Assembly: GCA_001910725.1 (NCBI GenBank)
Contig: MJGA01000045.1
Location: forward strand, 1-64,000
Source: Phanerodontia chrysosporium
Lineage: Eukaryota > Basidiomycota > Agaricomycetes > Polyporales > Phanerochaetaceae
DNA length: 64,000 bases
Direction: 5' to 3'
Position 1 is the first letter of the stretch; each line of letters opens with the position of its first letter. A program made the position numbers and the translations under genes. Under the pieces are notes generated by a model. That model made no database searches and had not been told where the DNA came from. It was given only the letters and a program-made list of their open reading frames with translations. Shown here piece after piece: positions 54,043 to 64,000 of the stretch.

Positions 54043-54635
54043 ATGGTATGTACCCACCTAGCTTCAGTGTCTGCAGAATGTTGCTGTACTTGTATCTCGA
54101 AGTGTCTCTCATACCTAGCAGTAGTTTATGTACCTGCAGTCGTGGCAATGGTTATAGTCAGCAGCACTGCTCGACGAGTTAGCACAGATATCCTCATGTG
54201 GGCAACTTCAATGTTCAAACAAGAGTAACAACACAGCACACGAAGACTCACCAACACCACACTCAACACGCCCGAAAAGCGCACGCAATCGCACGTCATC
54301 ACACCACCCAAGACGAGATGCAACCAATGGTATATATTGCTACAGGACATACATGAGAAACAGAGGTAGCATCAGCCACTGTCACGAAAACGCGCGTGCG
54401 CATGAAGAAAATGGGTATTATAGTAGTACATTACTGATATATGAACGAGAGTCTATGCAGTGCATCGACATCGTGCAGTTGCCGTGAGGTGCGTGTTGCG
54501 TGTGTGCGTGCGGGCCCTGAGTAGTAGAGATGAGGTGCGTGAACAGCGGGAGGGCGGTAGAAATACACGAGAGCAAAGTTTTTGTCGAAGGGAGGAAGCG
54601 GGGAGGGGCACGGAAGTACAGAGACAGTGGGCCGG
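54043..54635. other. right flank of the transposon and 3' region of the transporter gene
   Basis: The first 70 bp are a unit of the tandem repeat found at 33260-33420. The rest shows no gene and should include the 3' untranslated region of the hexose transporter. Confidence 0.5.
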
Positions 54636-56482
54636 CTACACCTTCGACGACGTCTCGAAGTAACCCGCAGGCTGCTCGACCTTCTCGACGCGGCTCTCCT
54701 CGACGCCCTCGGGGCTCTTGCGGTTCTCGGCCGCGCGGCCGGCCTCGACGAGGTCCGCGCGGTCCGCGAAGCCCTCGGGCGCCCACGTCCGGCTCGTCCA
54801 CGGCTTGCACGCGGGGTCGCAGTACATCATGTCGACGCTCTCGAGGCTGAGGTCGCTGCTCTCGTAGAGGAAGAGGTAGACGACGACCGCGCCCGCGAGG
54901 TTGCACGCCGCGAAGACGAAGCCGTACCGGTACTCGATCGCGTTCGTGATGAACGGCGTGAAGAACGCGAGGAGGAAGTTCCAGAGCCAGTTGCTGCCTG
55001 CCGCGAGCGACGCCTGGTACGAGCGCGTGCGCGTCGGGAATGTCTCGCCCGTGAGGATCCACACGCCCGGCGCCCACGTCATCGCGTACCCGAGGATGAA
55101 CAGGCACGCCGAGACGATCATGAGCGTGCCTGTGCTCTTGCTCTCCTGCGGGTTGTGCGCCGTGCCCGCTGCCGCGAAGACGAAGAGCCACGCCGACTGC
55201 CAGATGCCGCCGAGGATGAGCGGCATCCGGCGGCCGAACCGCTCCATGACGTACATGCCGCCGAACGTGCAGCCGAAGTTGACCGCGCCGAGGATGATCT
55301 GGGTGACGAAGGAGTCGCTGATGCCGACGGACTGGAAGATCGTCGCGCCGTACTGTAGCAGAGACGTCAGCACCGAATCATGACACTCGACAGCAAGCGG
55401 CACTCACGTAGAAGAAATAGTTGGCACCGGTGAGTTGCTGGAACATTTGCAGCGCCATCATGAGAAGGGTGCGGTAGAGCTGCTTGCGCTCGGGCTTGAA
55501 GCAGTCGACGAAGCCGGCGCGGACGGACGCCTCGTACTCGATCGCGCTGCGCATGTCCTCGAGCTCGCGGTGGATCTTCTTGTTGTGTTCGGCCTCGTCG
55601 AGCGGGATGCCGCGGGAGCGTGCGAGGGAGCGGCGCGCGTCGTCGTAGTGGCCCTTGGACGCGAGCCAGCGGGGCGACTCGGGCATGGTGAGGATGCCGA
55701 GGCCGAGGATGAGGGGCCAGAGGATGCCGATGCCGATGACGGTGCGCCACGAGCCCGAGTTCGGGATGTACCGCGCGCCGATGGAGATGCAGTACGCGAC
55801 GAGGATGCCGAAGGTGATGAAGAGCTGGTATGTCGCCGTGAGAGTGCCGCGGATCTGCGGCGGCGCGGTCTCGGCTTGGTACATGGGCACCGCGGCGGAC
55901 AGCGCGCCGATACCGAGGCCAGAGATGAGGCGGCCGACGGCGAACTGGGCCCATGTGTGCTCGGAGGTGATTTGGACGATGACACCGATGATGAAGACAC
56001 AGCACTCGCTCGTCATGGCGCGACGACGACCGAGTGCATCGGCAATCCTTTACAAGCTGGTCAGCCACCTGCAGGCCAAGAGAGAAAAGGCGGGACGTAC
56101 CTAGCACCGAGCAACGCGCCGATCAACGTACCGATCGAGAGCAGGGCGACGATGAGACCTTCACGGACGATCGAGAATTTGCATGTTGCAGAGTTCGTGT
56201 GGTCGGTACATGTCGCGAAGCGGAGGAGAAAGTCGTCCATGAGCAGGATATCGGAGATCTGGCCGGTGTCGTAACCGAAGATGAACTAGGGCATGTGGGT
56301 GTCAGTGGGCGGCACATCGGGAACGACGGTGATCGGGACTCACACCACCCATGGACGCCAACAAGGCGAGCATGATCGCGGTGTAGCCTATTGGCACACC
56401 TTGCCTGGAAACGGGCGGGCTCGTCAGGGACTAGCGTCGGCGAAATTTCGAGGCACCACACTCACACATAGAACAGAGCCAT
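54636..56482 (-). CDS. hexose transporter, sugar-porter family of the MFS
   Basis: Exons: 56482-56466, 56404-56344, 56285-56101, 56047-55408, 55352-54636. Phases are consistent across four short introns. Landmarks in order: GYTAIMLALLASMGG and FIFGYDTGQISDILLM (first span), RIADALGRRRAM (loop 2-3), GRLISGLGIGALSAAVPMYQ and AETAPPQIRGTL, MPESPRWLASKGHYDDARRS before the central cytosolic loop, QMFQQLTGANYFFYYGATIF (span 7), VMERFGRRMPLILGG (loop 8-9), and WILTGETFPTRTRSYQASLA. These are sugar-porter signatures, and the length of about 540 aa is usual for fungal monosaccharide transporters. It should move hexoses across the plasma membrane by facilitated diffusion or proton symport; the substrate cannot be told. 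The N-terminus is shorter than usual. A TATA box lies 162 bp upstream. Confidence 0.9.
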
Positions 56483-56643
56483 CACGACCGAGCGATCACG
56501 AGACTACGGATGTCGTGGTGGACGTTGTCGGAAGCAAAAGTCGTGCTGGAGCGAGATCGCCTGCAGCGAAGCGTGGACAAGGTCGTGAGAGGAGATGGAG
56601 TGTGAGGAGAGACGACAATCTGGGGTTCTGGAGGCGGGGAAGG

Positions 56644-56650
56644 CTTTATA
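56644..56650 (-). promoter_or_regulatory. TATA box of the hexose transporter
   Basis: TATAAAG on the minus strand, 162 bp before the ATG at 56482. A pyrimidine-rich stretch lies between the two. Confidence 0.5.
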
Positions 56651-56659
56651 AGGAACGGA

Positions 56660-59456
56660 GGGGGCCCCCTCGCAGCCGCTCCCCTTCGCTCGCTTGCGAC
56701 GGCCGAGCGCACGCCCATCGCAAATTTCGGATGACATCACTTGGCCCTGGGAACATTGGAACAAGCCGTCGCAAAAGGGAATCTGGAGAGGGCAGCACAT
56801 GGCTGCAGTCCGGGGTGGAGCGCGTCGGGGCCCCCCTTGCCTTCCCAACCGCGGCCGGCGGGAAGAACACCTCTGCCGGAGCTTCGTCTCCTTTGCCCGT
56901 GGAACTTTCCACCGTCGCGGAGAAATCGTTGCCGCTCGAAACACGGAAGCCGTCCGTGTCTCGCTGTCCGCCGCGCGCGCACTCGTCTCCGGTGTCTCTC
57001 TCCGGCGCGGCACTGGCGCACTGGAGAGCGTTCATGTGGAGGCCCAGTCAAGTGACAAGGAGACTCCACCAATGACGGCCAGGAGAGCGGTTGGAGCGTC
57101 GCCGACGGATCTCGTCGCAATTTTGCCTGATCGAGCGCCCCGGCGACGCCACAAAGCTGCCATGATCCGGTCCCGACGCCGGGTCTCTCGCGGGTGTCCT
57201 CTGCGCCCACCCGCATCCTGCACGTGACGAGAGCTACCAAGTCAACAACAGCAACACCGAGAACCACGACTAGATGCTCACCTGCCGAGTCCGACGAGGA
57301 GACCGAGCCCAGAGTGCGCGACGAAATGCAGAGAACGAGATCGATCTCCCGCGCGATCGGGCATAAGCGGCGATCGTCACGGCGTCACGTCACTCCTCCC
57401 CCCCTGCCGGCCGCCCTAATCGTGATGTCAGCGTCGTTCGCGCCCCCCGACACCGGCCGAACACCCTCGCGGCCGCTAGACGTGCGCTGCAGCGGCCCAA
57501 CGATGTGCACTTGCCATCGGCGGCGCCTGGCGGGGGCGCAGCGGCGGGCCAGGGGACGGGTACCGCAATGCTGTGCGAGGAGGCACGCAGAGAGCCCTGA
57601 CGACCGCTTCGACACGGCGCGCAAGGAATGGAAGGCCCCCGCTGCCCGCGCTTCTTCCCCGGAGGGAACTGGGGTCGTGTGGGGGGAGACGATTTGTATT
57701 TGCGAGAACGCTCTCGCGCGGCACATCGTATTTCGCACGCAGGGGGGGGGGGGGGGGGCGCTGCGCCAGGGGAACGGCCAATGGGCACCCGCGCAATGGG
57801 CGGCGAGGGCAACGCAGGATCCGAGGCGTCGACGCTGCGGCGGCGCCGGGTAAGCCCACCCGCAGATCATGACATGTCAACGAGGAAAAAAGACACACCT
57901 CGGACCGCCCCCGTGACAGACTTTTCGTCTCTGTCTCCTGACGTCTGTGCGTCCTCCGCTCCCGCACAGGTCGAGCACGTTACCTCAGCCGGCCGAAACC
58001 CAGTGTCTTGCCGCGCACAGCAGAAGGGCCTTACCCGACAAGCCCCGCAGCTTCTCGCCTTCGCGCTCTCGCCCCGCGCTTCCTTCCCCGCATGCAGGGG
58101 CACCCCTGCGAGGCCTCCGCGCAGTCCCTCCCCCCAATACCTGCGCCACATCTGCAGGCGCAGTGGCCGAGCGATGGCACCGCTCCCAAGCCCTTCGTGG
58201 CGCGCACCGGCGTGATCCGCGGCGACGCTGCCTGCACATGGTCTGGGCACCGACAGCGGGTCACGCGGACGGCGGGCCCGCACGCCGACGGCTTTGCTCG
58301 TGGCGCACGCCTGTCCTGCTAGCGAGACACGTCTATCAGACCCGGCAGCGCGGCGCAGGCACGCGTGCAGACGGGGGGTCACGGGGGCGTGCTGGGCGGA
58401 GGAGGACGCGGGCCAGAGGGCAGCGGGTCTCGGCGCCGGCTCGCGATGGATTTGTCGACCGGGGGTGCAGGTGAGTCTGCGTAGCGACTGTCCGGGTGCG
58501 TGCAGATCTTCCAACCGGCGTGCCCTTGCACGAGTCGTTGTCCGTCCCGTGCCCTTCGTTCTGCACTCCAACACAACGGCCTGTGCAGCGCTTTGCGTCC
58601 TGCAGGGGTTCCCGCGGGCTGGTGTGCGGCTCTTCGGCCTTCGTGACTTCAGCGCCGTCTCGGCTGAGTCGATGTCGGAGCAGCGCATGTGCACAGGCCT
58701 GGCACAGACCGCGTTGATGAGATTTCTCAGTTCATCGCAGCCGGAAGTGAATGCTCACCCTCGGACGCCCATGCCTCGACACCTTTCGTGGTCCGCGCAC
58801 CCCGCCATCGTGTTCATCCCTGCTATTGCACCATCTGACAGCGTTCGTGTCCGTCAGTTGTTCTGCGACGCAACGGGTGTCGCGGAGCGTGGCCGTGAGG
58901 TGCAGCGCTCTCGTGGTCGCAGCGTATCTCCGCGTCCCGTATATCCCTGTGCTGCCCTAGGTGCCCAAGTGTTGTCCTTCCGTCGACAGCATAGGCTACA
59001 TTGTGTAGGGCTTCGCCGTGGAGAGTGCTGGGGGAACGGCCTGAGGAGACGTCCTGAGGACATGAACCGACCGAGAACAGGTCGAGGACTGCCTGCGTTA
59101 CTGCCGCCGATGGTGATCGATGTGGCAATGAGAGAGGAGAGTCGAAGGGGTGCAGCCGTGCTGAGCCGTCCTGCCAGCGCGCGAAGACTAGAGACAAGAG
59201 GAAACGAGCGGGATATCTGATAGTGCGCTTGAGGCCTGAGGATGTCCTGAAGCAGTCGCCCGCAGGTTGACGAGCACGATCTGCTCGCCGCGGACGAGGG
59301 CGCCGATCGCGTGGCCCACACGTGTGTGGAGCGCCCAATTAGGGCACGCGTGCGATTTCAGACGCGTTCTTCCACGACGCCCCCACCGCCATCTTGCCGC
59401 GACCTCCCGCCACCGCAGCCCGCACCGTCCACGAGACAGACATACACCGAGGAGGA
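56660..59456. other. 2.8-kb GC-rich intergenic region
   Basis: Overlapping open frames on all strands reflect high GC; none has a domain or a coherent splice pattern. It holds the 17-base G run at 57742-57758 and the promoters of the transporter (-) and of nse3 (+). Confidence 0.45.
57742..57758 (+). repeat. poly-G tract (17)
   Basis: Seventeen G in a row, preceded by CGCACGCA. Such tracts are unstable and hard to sequence, and can form G-quadruplex structures. Confidence 0.7.
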
Positions 59457-60839
59457 ATGGCGAGGGCAGGCGCACGCTCGCAGCGGCAGCCGTCGCAGTC
59501 GCAGCCGTCCCGTTCGCAGATGCCGCCCGCGACGCAGACCGGCCGCCGCCGGCACATCGAGGAGGAGGAGGAGGACGAGGACGGGTATGGCGAGGCAGAT
59601 AACGAGGATGAGGAGGACGAGGAACGTGGCGATGGCGTGCGTGTGCTCTCTACGCGCGTTCGCCCGCGCTGACCCCCTGCAGGACCTCGAGAGGAAGGCG
59701 AACGACCTCGTCCGACTCGCGCTGTTCAACGAACAGAAGCGCATCCCGCTGAGACGAGACGAGATTTCGAAGAAAGGTGTGCTTGTATGCGCATTATTTT
59801 GGCTGTAGAAGGCCTGACACACGCTCCCGTCAGTGATGGGCTCCAAGTCGCGCCGCTTTGCTGAAGTCTACGCACGCGCCCAGGACATTCTGCAAAAAAC
59901 ATTCGGCATGGAGCTCGTAGAACTGCAGAACCGCGTAGAAGAGAAGGAGGCGGACAAAGAGGGACAGCAGAAGGACAAGAAGGACAAGAATGCTCCGGGG
60001 CTGAAGAAGAAAGGTGCGTGGGTCGTGGCCTACGCCGGGTGCTCTGGAGCTCACCTTCGCTGTAGGCACGCCTACAGGCACAAAGACGTACATCCTGCGG
60101 TCGAAACTTGACCCGAGACTCATCAAGGCCGCCACCACGCCAGACGCAGACATCCTCAGAATCGAGCAGGAAGACCTCGACATCGACGACGACCACGTTG
60201 TGGACGAGGACGAACGTGTGTCGCAGCCGACCGGGTCAATCATCGCGTGGGAGAGCGCAGATTCGCTTGGGCTTGTCGGGATCCTCTATGTCGTACTCTC
60301 CCTAATTCTAGTGCACGGACGCAACCTGCCAGACAGTACGTACCTCACCACAGCCGTACATCTACCCTTGCTGAACACACCCCTCAGACGACCTCAAAGC
60401 GTACCTGCGGCGGCTGCGCCTGCTTCCCAACGCCGCGCTCCCGACGACATCACGCATGGCGAGCCCGCTCCTGACGCTCGACGCCTTCCTCACGCTGTGC
60501 GTGCGGCAGGGCTACCTCGACCTGCAGCGCGTCGGCGACGCAAAGGGCGCGCCGAAGAAGCGCGGGCGCGCACCCGCCGCGACGCAGGGCGCCGGCGACG
60601 ACAGCGCCGTCGTGTACGAGTGGCGGTGGGGCCCGCGCGCGCAGGCCGAGGTCGGCGAGCACGACGTCGCGCGCTTCGTCGCGGACTTTATGGTCGCCCG
60701 CGCGCGCCGCGAGGCTGCGGGCGCCGATGCGGACGAGGACGAGGACGTCGAGGACCACCCCGACGCACGCAAGATGCGCGACCGCATGATGGGCGGCATC
60801 GAGCGTGCTGCGGGGGGCAAGTTGGCGCAGTTGGCGTAG
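59457..60839 (+). CDS. nse3: MAGE-domain protein, Nse3 subunit of the Smc5/6 complex
   Basis: Five exons (59457-59636, 59683-59776, 59834-60013, 60066-60335, 60388-60839) give 391 aa with consistent phases. After a Gln/Ser and acidic N-terminus comes the MAGE homology domain: DLERKANDLVRLALFNEQKR, IPLRRDEISKKVMGSKSRRF, VYARAQDILQKTFGMELVEL (first winged helix); then YILRSKLDP, LGLVGILYVVLSLILVHGRN, LKAYLRRLRLLPN (second winged helix), LDAFLTLCVRQGYLDLQRV, VVYEWRWGPRAQAEVG and HDVARFVADFMV. Known: Nse3 joins Nse1 and Nse4 in the Smc5/6 complex, binds DNA and is needed for recombination repair. Basidiomycetes usually have a single MAGE gene, so Nse3 is the natural call. Insertions rich in Lys/Glu (after the first winged helix) and Ala/Arg look lineage-specific. 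It is a core gene and sets the right border of the accessory region. Confidence 0.9.
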
Positions 60840-61452
60840 CGGTCGAGGCGCGACGTGAGTGCCTTGGGGCTTGCCAGTGCTTGATTGTGTTATATTGGCT
60901 CGGGTAATGGCTTACAGTATCAGGTCATTTGATCGTTTGTGGACACGCCTTCGTGTTATTTCCCAGGGAGGCTATAGTGCCGTGGCGTCTCCCTCGGTGG
61001 GGCGGAGGGGAAAACACTGACGACGCCGGATTCTCTAACCTTCCAACGGCAAGGCAAGCCTTGTTTCGTCTCATTGTTGAAAATGCCGCGAACGTAGGGC
61101 AATGTACACCAGAAGGTGGTAGTAAATAAGTGGGAATCATTCGACTGCGGGCCATAAAGCCCAGTGAGAACCCATTCTGTGCTCAGCCACCAGTATCCAT
61201 CATCTGCTCGGTCTTGACCCAATATCTGGGGGCATACTGCAGTGGATATCAGTGTTGTGCCAGTCATTGACTAGTGAATAGGCAATGACTCAGTCAATTG
61301 ACTTGACTATTGACCATGACTGGGCGGTTTCCGGGTCCTCATCGCCGCGCGAGCGGTAAAGGATGGCAGATGCCGGCTGGCTCGTCTGCGGCAAAGCTAA
61401 GACCGCGTGAGCCACGTAACAAAATCGAATAAAAACAGTAGTGTACAAAAGA
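60840..61452. other. no supported gene
   Basis: 613 bp downstream of nse3 with no convincing frame. CAATTGAC-type repeats around 61290-61310 are the only structure noted. Confidence 0.4.
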
Positions 61453-61707
61453 CTATAGTGCATCCAAATCTCCGAAGTCATCTTCACCCTCTGCATCCAT
61501 GTCAAATAGATTGTGCGCCTCCATCTCGTCATTCAAGCTGCGCAGGCTGAGATTGTCCATTGTGTCATACCAATATGTATTGTTGAAATTGAAGATGTCG
61601 GCGAGGGAGCAATGCAAGGACCGATCTGGCCGTTCAGTAGGTCCATATTCAGTGCCAGCATGGGATTCTGCTGACTGCTCGGCCATTGAACAAGCAATAT
61701 TCTGCAT
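61453..61707 (-). pseudogene. C-terminal fragment of a transposon-type protein
   Basis: An 84-codon frame ends in LADIFNFNNTYWYDTMDNLS and LFDMDAEGEDDFGDLDAL. An aromatic/acidic ending of this kind is common in proteins encoded by agaricomycete DNA transposons, but the family could not be named. No upstream domain is present. Confidence 0.35.
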
Positions 61708-61719
61708 CGAAGGCCGGGG

Positions 61720-61945
61720 CTAAAGCTTGGCACGAGTTCACCTGCAGATCGACCCGGACCCGCAGATGCAGGTACCTGGCACCGGGTTACCTCGACCTGG
61801 CTCTGCGCGGATCCTTTCCCACGGATCACCCATACCCGCGGGTCACATACCTGTGGGTCAGCAGGTCACCTGCAGGACGGTCGTTGGCGCTTGCGCGAAT
61901 CCACCACGAATCCGCTGCGAGTCTGCACGTATCCAATGCGAGTTC
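61720..61945. repeat. cluster of short ACCCG/GGGT and CCTGCAGG words
   Basis: Words such as GACCCG, ACCCGCGGGT, CCTGTGGGT and CACCTGCAG recur in both orientations, as in the subterminal part of some DNA transposons. No clean termini were found. Confidence 0.35.
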
Positions 61946-62003
61946 ATGCGTCACTTCGACAGTAGCAGTAGACAGATTATATTTTTATTTTATTTTATTT
62001 TTT

Positions 62004-62186
62004 TTACAATAACTCATCGTCAGAAAGACTGTTCAAAGCTGGCATACTACCTTCCGAGCTGTCGTCTTCAGCAGCAGTAATAGGCGAGGCCTCGTCTGGT
62101 GTTGTATCGACGACTACGCCACTAGGTTCGACAAAAGTCTGAATATAATCAGAATACCATCCATAAATAATGTAGTAGAACTTATC
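62004..62186 (-). pseudogene. 3' end of an unknown ORF cut by an LTR
   Basis: The frame reads DKFYYIIYGWYSDYIQTFVE and ends SMPALNSLSDDELL at 62004. It is open to the edge of the LTR at 62187, where its homology would be lost. Directly after the stop, on the minus strand, comes an A/T run (AAAAAAAATAAAATAAAATA, about 61979-62001). The rest of the gene should lie beyond the window, on the other side of the chromovirus. Confidence 0.4.
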
Positions 62187-62853
62187 TGTCACGGAGCTAG
62201 GGCTCAACGCTACACGAGGGAGGGCGGATGGGGATGATGACGACAAGGTGCAGTGGAGCGAGTCACGCGGCGACGCACAACTTACGCAGCTGTCCGTATT
62301 GACCAAGTTGTATTAGCGTTGTATGCTACAGTACAAACGACGGGCTTACCTGTTCGTATTGACCAAGAGGTCGAGATGACAGACAGGAGCGAGAGGTGCT
62401 ACCTATATATACTACAAGAGTTCAGGGCAGGCTGTATGGTTACGTAAGCTGATGCGCAGTGCTCAGCACAGCCGGTGAGGCTGCGATGCGGACTGCGCGG
62501 CGAGGCTGTGCCGGGGCTGTGTCATGAGGCTGCGTCGGGCCGAGGCTGTGTCAGCAGGATGACAGCTCGGAGTGTCTCGGCGAGGGGAGTCATTGTGGAT
62601 GACAGTGCCTCCTCAGCGATCCGGGGAGCCGGTTGCAAGGCAGACCGGTGATCCGGGCAGTGTCTGAGCGCGTAGCGGGATGCGCTGGCGTCTAGAGGTG
62701 ATGCGCCATCAGGGCGCTGGCGCTGAGTGGCCAGGCGCTGAGCGTGGGCGGCTAGGACTCCAGACGGCGCGAGGGCTGCTCGCCCGTTGGATTAATCGAG
62801 GAAAATAGCCAAAAATCGGCGAAAAATAGGGCTGCACCGTCACATCCGTGACA
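62187..62853 (-). repeat. chromovirus LTR (3' LTR)
   Basis: 667 bp, TGTCACGGAG to CCGTGACA on the plus strand. It is clearly related to the 695-bp LTRs but with scattered differences and a gap or two, so it belongs to a sister subfamily or an older copy. Confidence 0.85.
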
Positions 62854-62891
62854 TTACTTCCCTCCTAAAACCGAGCGTCCTCGCGAGGTCG

Positions 62892-64000
62892 TTAGATGTG
62901 GTGCCCCTCCTCCCAGTCGAGATCAGCCTTAGTGCGATCAGAGGCAGAAAGGTGAGAGACGTCGACTTCGGTGACGAACGGGCGAAAAGAGGCGGCGAGG
63001 GCTTCGACGGCAGTGGCAGCGAGCTTGCGGGGTGCTTCCGGATTTTCGCGATGGAATTTGTTGACCAGGGCCTTGGTGTGCTTGAGGTTGTCTGCCTTTT
63101 CCCACGTGTCGCCAGCTTGGCCGTAGCCCTTCCAGCGGACCTTGTACTGCAGTTGGCGGCGGTATATGCGGCTGTCGAGGATCTTTTCGACAACGTATTC
63201 TTCCTCGCTGGCAACCTTGACAGGTTTGGGAGGCAGGGGCTTCTCGACGCCCTGATCGTGCCACGGGCTGAGGCGGTTGACATGGAAAACCGAGTGGAAT
63301 TTCAGCCAGCTCGGGAGCTCGAGCCGATAGTCCAGATCGCCAATCTTCTCTAGAACCTTAAACGGACCCAGCTGGCGGGGGCCGAGCTTGGGCGAAGGCT
63401 GATCGATGCTGAGGTCCTTCGTGCTGAGCCAAACCTGATGGCCGATCTTAAAGGAGTGGGCGCGTTTCTTCGCGGCCTCGTATTCCTCTTTCATGCGGGC
63501 TTTGATTAGGCGCAGGGCAGCCTCGGCCTCTCTGCAGATGTGAGCCATGCGCTCTAGGTGCTCATCGAGGGCGGGAACCTTGGTGTGTTTGCCGGCCGGG
63601 ATCGTGAAGTCCGGTGTGTAGCCATAAACAATCTCGAAGGGCGTGCGCTCAGTGGCACTGGACACGTGTGAGTTCAGGGTGAACTCGGCCATCGGGAGCC
63701 AATCGATCCAATCATCTTGGCACTGGGAGATGAAGAGACGCAGGAATTTCTCAACTTGCTGGTTCTTGCGCTCGACCTTGCCGTTGCCTTCGGGGTGATA
63801 CGCTGTGGTGAGGCCGGTAGCGATGCCGAGGCACTTGTACAGCGCTCGCATGTACTGGGCTGCAAACTGGGGTCCACGATCAGAGAAGATCTTGCGTGGG
63901 AGGCCGTGAAGGCGAAAGATGTCGGTGTAGTGGACGTCGCCCATCCCGGCGGCGGTGACCGTCGAGTCAACCGGCACAAGGTGGCACTGATCCGAATAGT
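62892..64000 (-). CDS. chromovirus Pol, integrase and chromodomain part (partial)
   Basis: The frame is open from the window end to 62892. It carries the integrase core (FSDRGPQFAAQYMRALYK, HPEGNGKVERKNQQVEKFLR), LGPRQLGPFKVLEKIGDLDY and a chromodomain (EEEYVVEKILDSRIYRRQLQ). It is close to the first element and unbroken in the visible part. The 5' portion lies outside the window. Confidence 0.85.
   Translation of the reverse strand, partial: YSDQCHLVPVDSTVTAAGMGDVHYTDIFRLHGLPRKIFSDRGPQFAAQYMRALYKCLGIATGLTTAYHPEGNGKVERKNQQVEKFLRLFISQCQDDWIDWLPMAEFTLNSHVSSATERTPFEIVYGYTPDFTIPAGKHTKVPALDEHLERMAHICREAEAALRLIKARMKEEYEAAKKRAHSFKIGHQVWLSTKDLSIDQPSPKLGPRQLGPFKVLEKIGDLDYRLELPSWLKFHSVFHVNRLSPWHDQGVEKPLPPKPVKVASEEEYVVEKILDSRIYRRQLQYKVRWKGYGQAGDTWEKADNLKHTKALVNKFHRENPEAPRKLAATAVEALAASFRPFVTEVDVSHLSASDRTKADLDWEEGHHI

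Larger units (their letters stand above)
62187..64000 (-). mobile_element. second Ty3/gypsy chromovirus, partial (runs off the window)
   Basis: LTR 62187-62853 followed by the 3' part of pol on the minus strand, in the same arrangement as the element at 34297-41997. TTATC (62182-62186) should recur at the far end, outside the window. Confidence 0.85.

Noticed and set aside
54582..55358. Plus-strand frame of 258 codons opposite the transporter
   Set aside because: Highly charged Arg/Glu repeats typical of an antisense shadow; the minus strand has clear sugar-porter motifs.
57900..59220. Coding gene in the GC-rich region before nse3
   Set aside because: Several frames exceed 190 codons on both strands but none shares features with a known family or yields a spliced model.

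Overview
The window reads as nuclear DNA of a basidiomycete fungus, most likely an agaricomycete. The signs are genes split by 50-75 bp GT-AG introns, GC-rich codon use, two HET-domain genes, a basidiomycete P-loop NTPase family in three copies, a Plavaka-type DNA transposon and Ty3/gypsy chromoviruses. No rRNA, tRNA or CRISPR was seen. Exon ends were worked out by hand from splice sites and by comparing paralogues.

Layout. 0-20 kb is an accessory gene cluster: a single-pass membrane protein gene (-), a kinase-like gene with a one-base frame break (+), three paralogues of one P-loop NTPase family (copy A, -, frame-broken; copy B, +, short; copy C, +, complete at 917 aa), a MYND zinc-finger gene (-), two related genes of unknown function (-) and a decayed second membrane-protein locus. 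20-33 kb holds a HET N-terminal pseudogene fragment, HET gene 1 (GC-rich), 5.9 kb with no convincing gene, and HET gene 2, which has a similar protein but clearly AT-richer codons.

33.4-54.0 kb is best read as one Plavaka-type DNA transposon of about 8 kb native size, swollen to 20.6 kb. Candidate terminal inverted repeats lie at 33424-33450 and 54016-54042. It carries a divergent gene pair, a DUF6532-like gene (-) and the transposase (+), plus a third ORF (+). Four LTR elements have entered it: a 7.7-kb Ty3/gypsy chromovirus (duplication ACGAG) and a 3.75-kb gag-only LTR element (ACAG), both in the same intron of the DUF6532-like gene and only 3 bp apart; a solo LTR (ATGG) inside the first transposase exon; and a solo chromovirus LTR (GATAT) touching the transposase stop codon.

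54.6-60.8 kb looks like ordinary core genome: a hexose transporter of the major facilitator family (-) and a MAGE-domain protein, Nse3 of the Smc5/6 complex (+). 60.8-64 kb has transposon debris and the start of a second chromovirus, cut by the window edge.

The HET genes and the expanded P-loop family suggest a fast-evolving recognition or effector region that collects mobile DNA. Several otherwise conserved genes carry single-base frame breaks, mostly at short G/C runs. Whether these are real decay or assembly errors decides which genes are alive.
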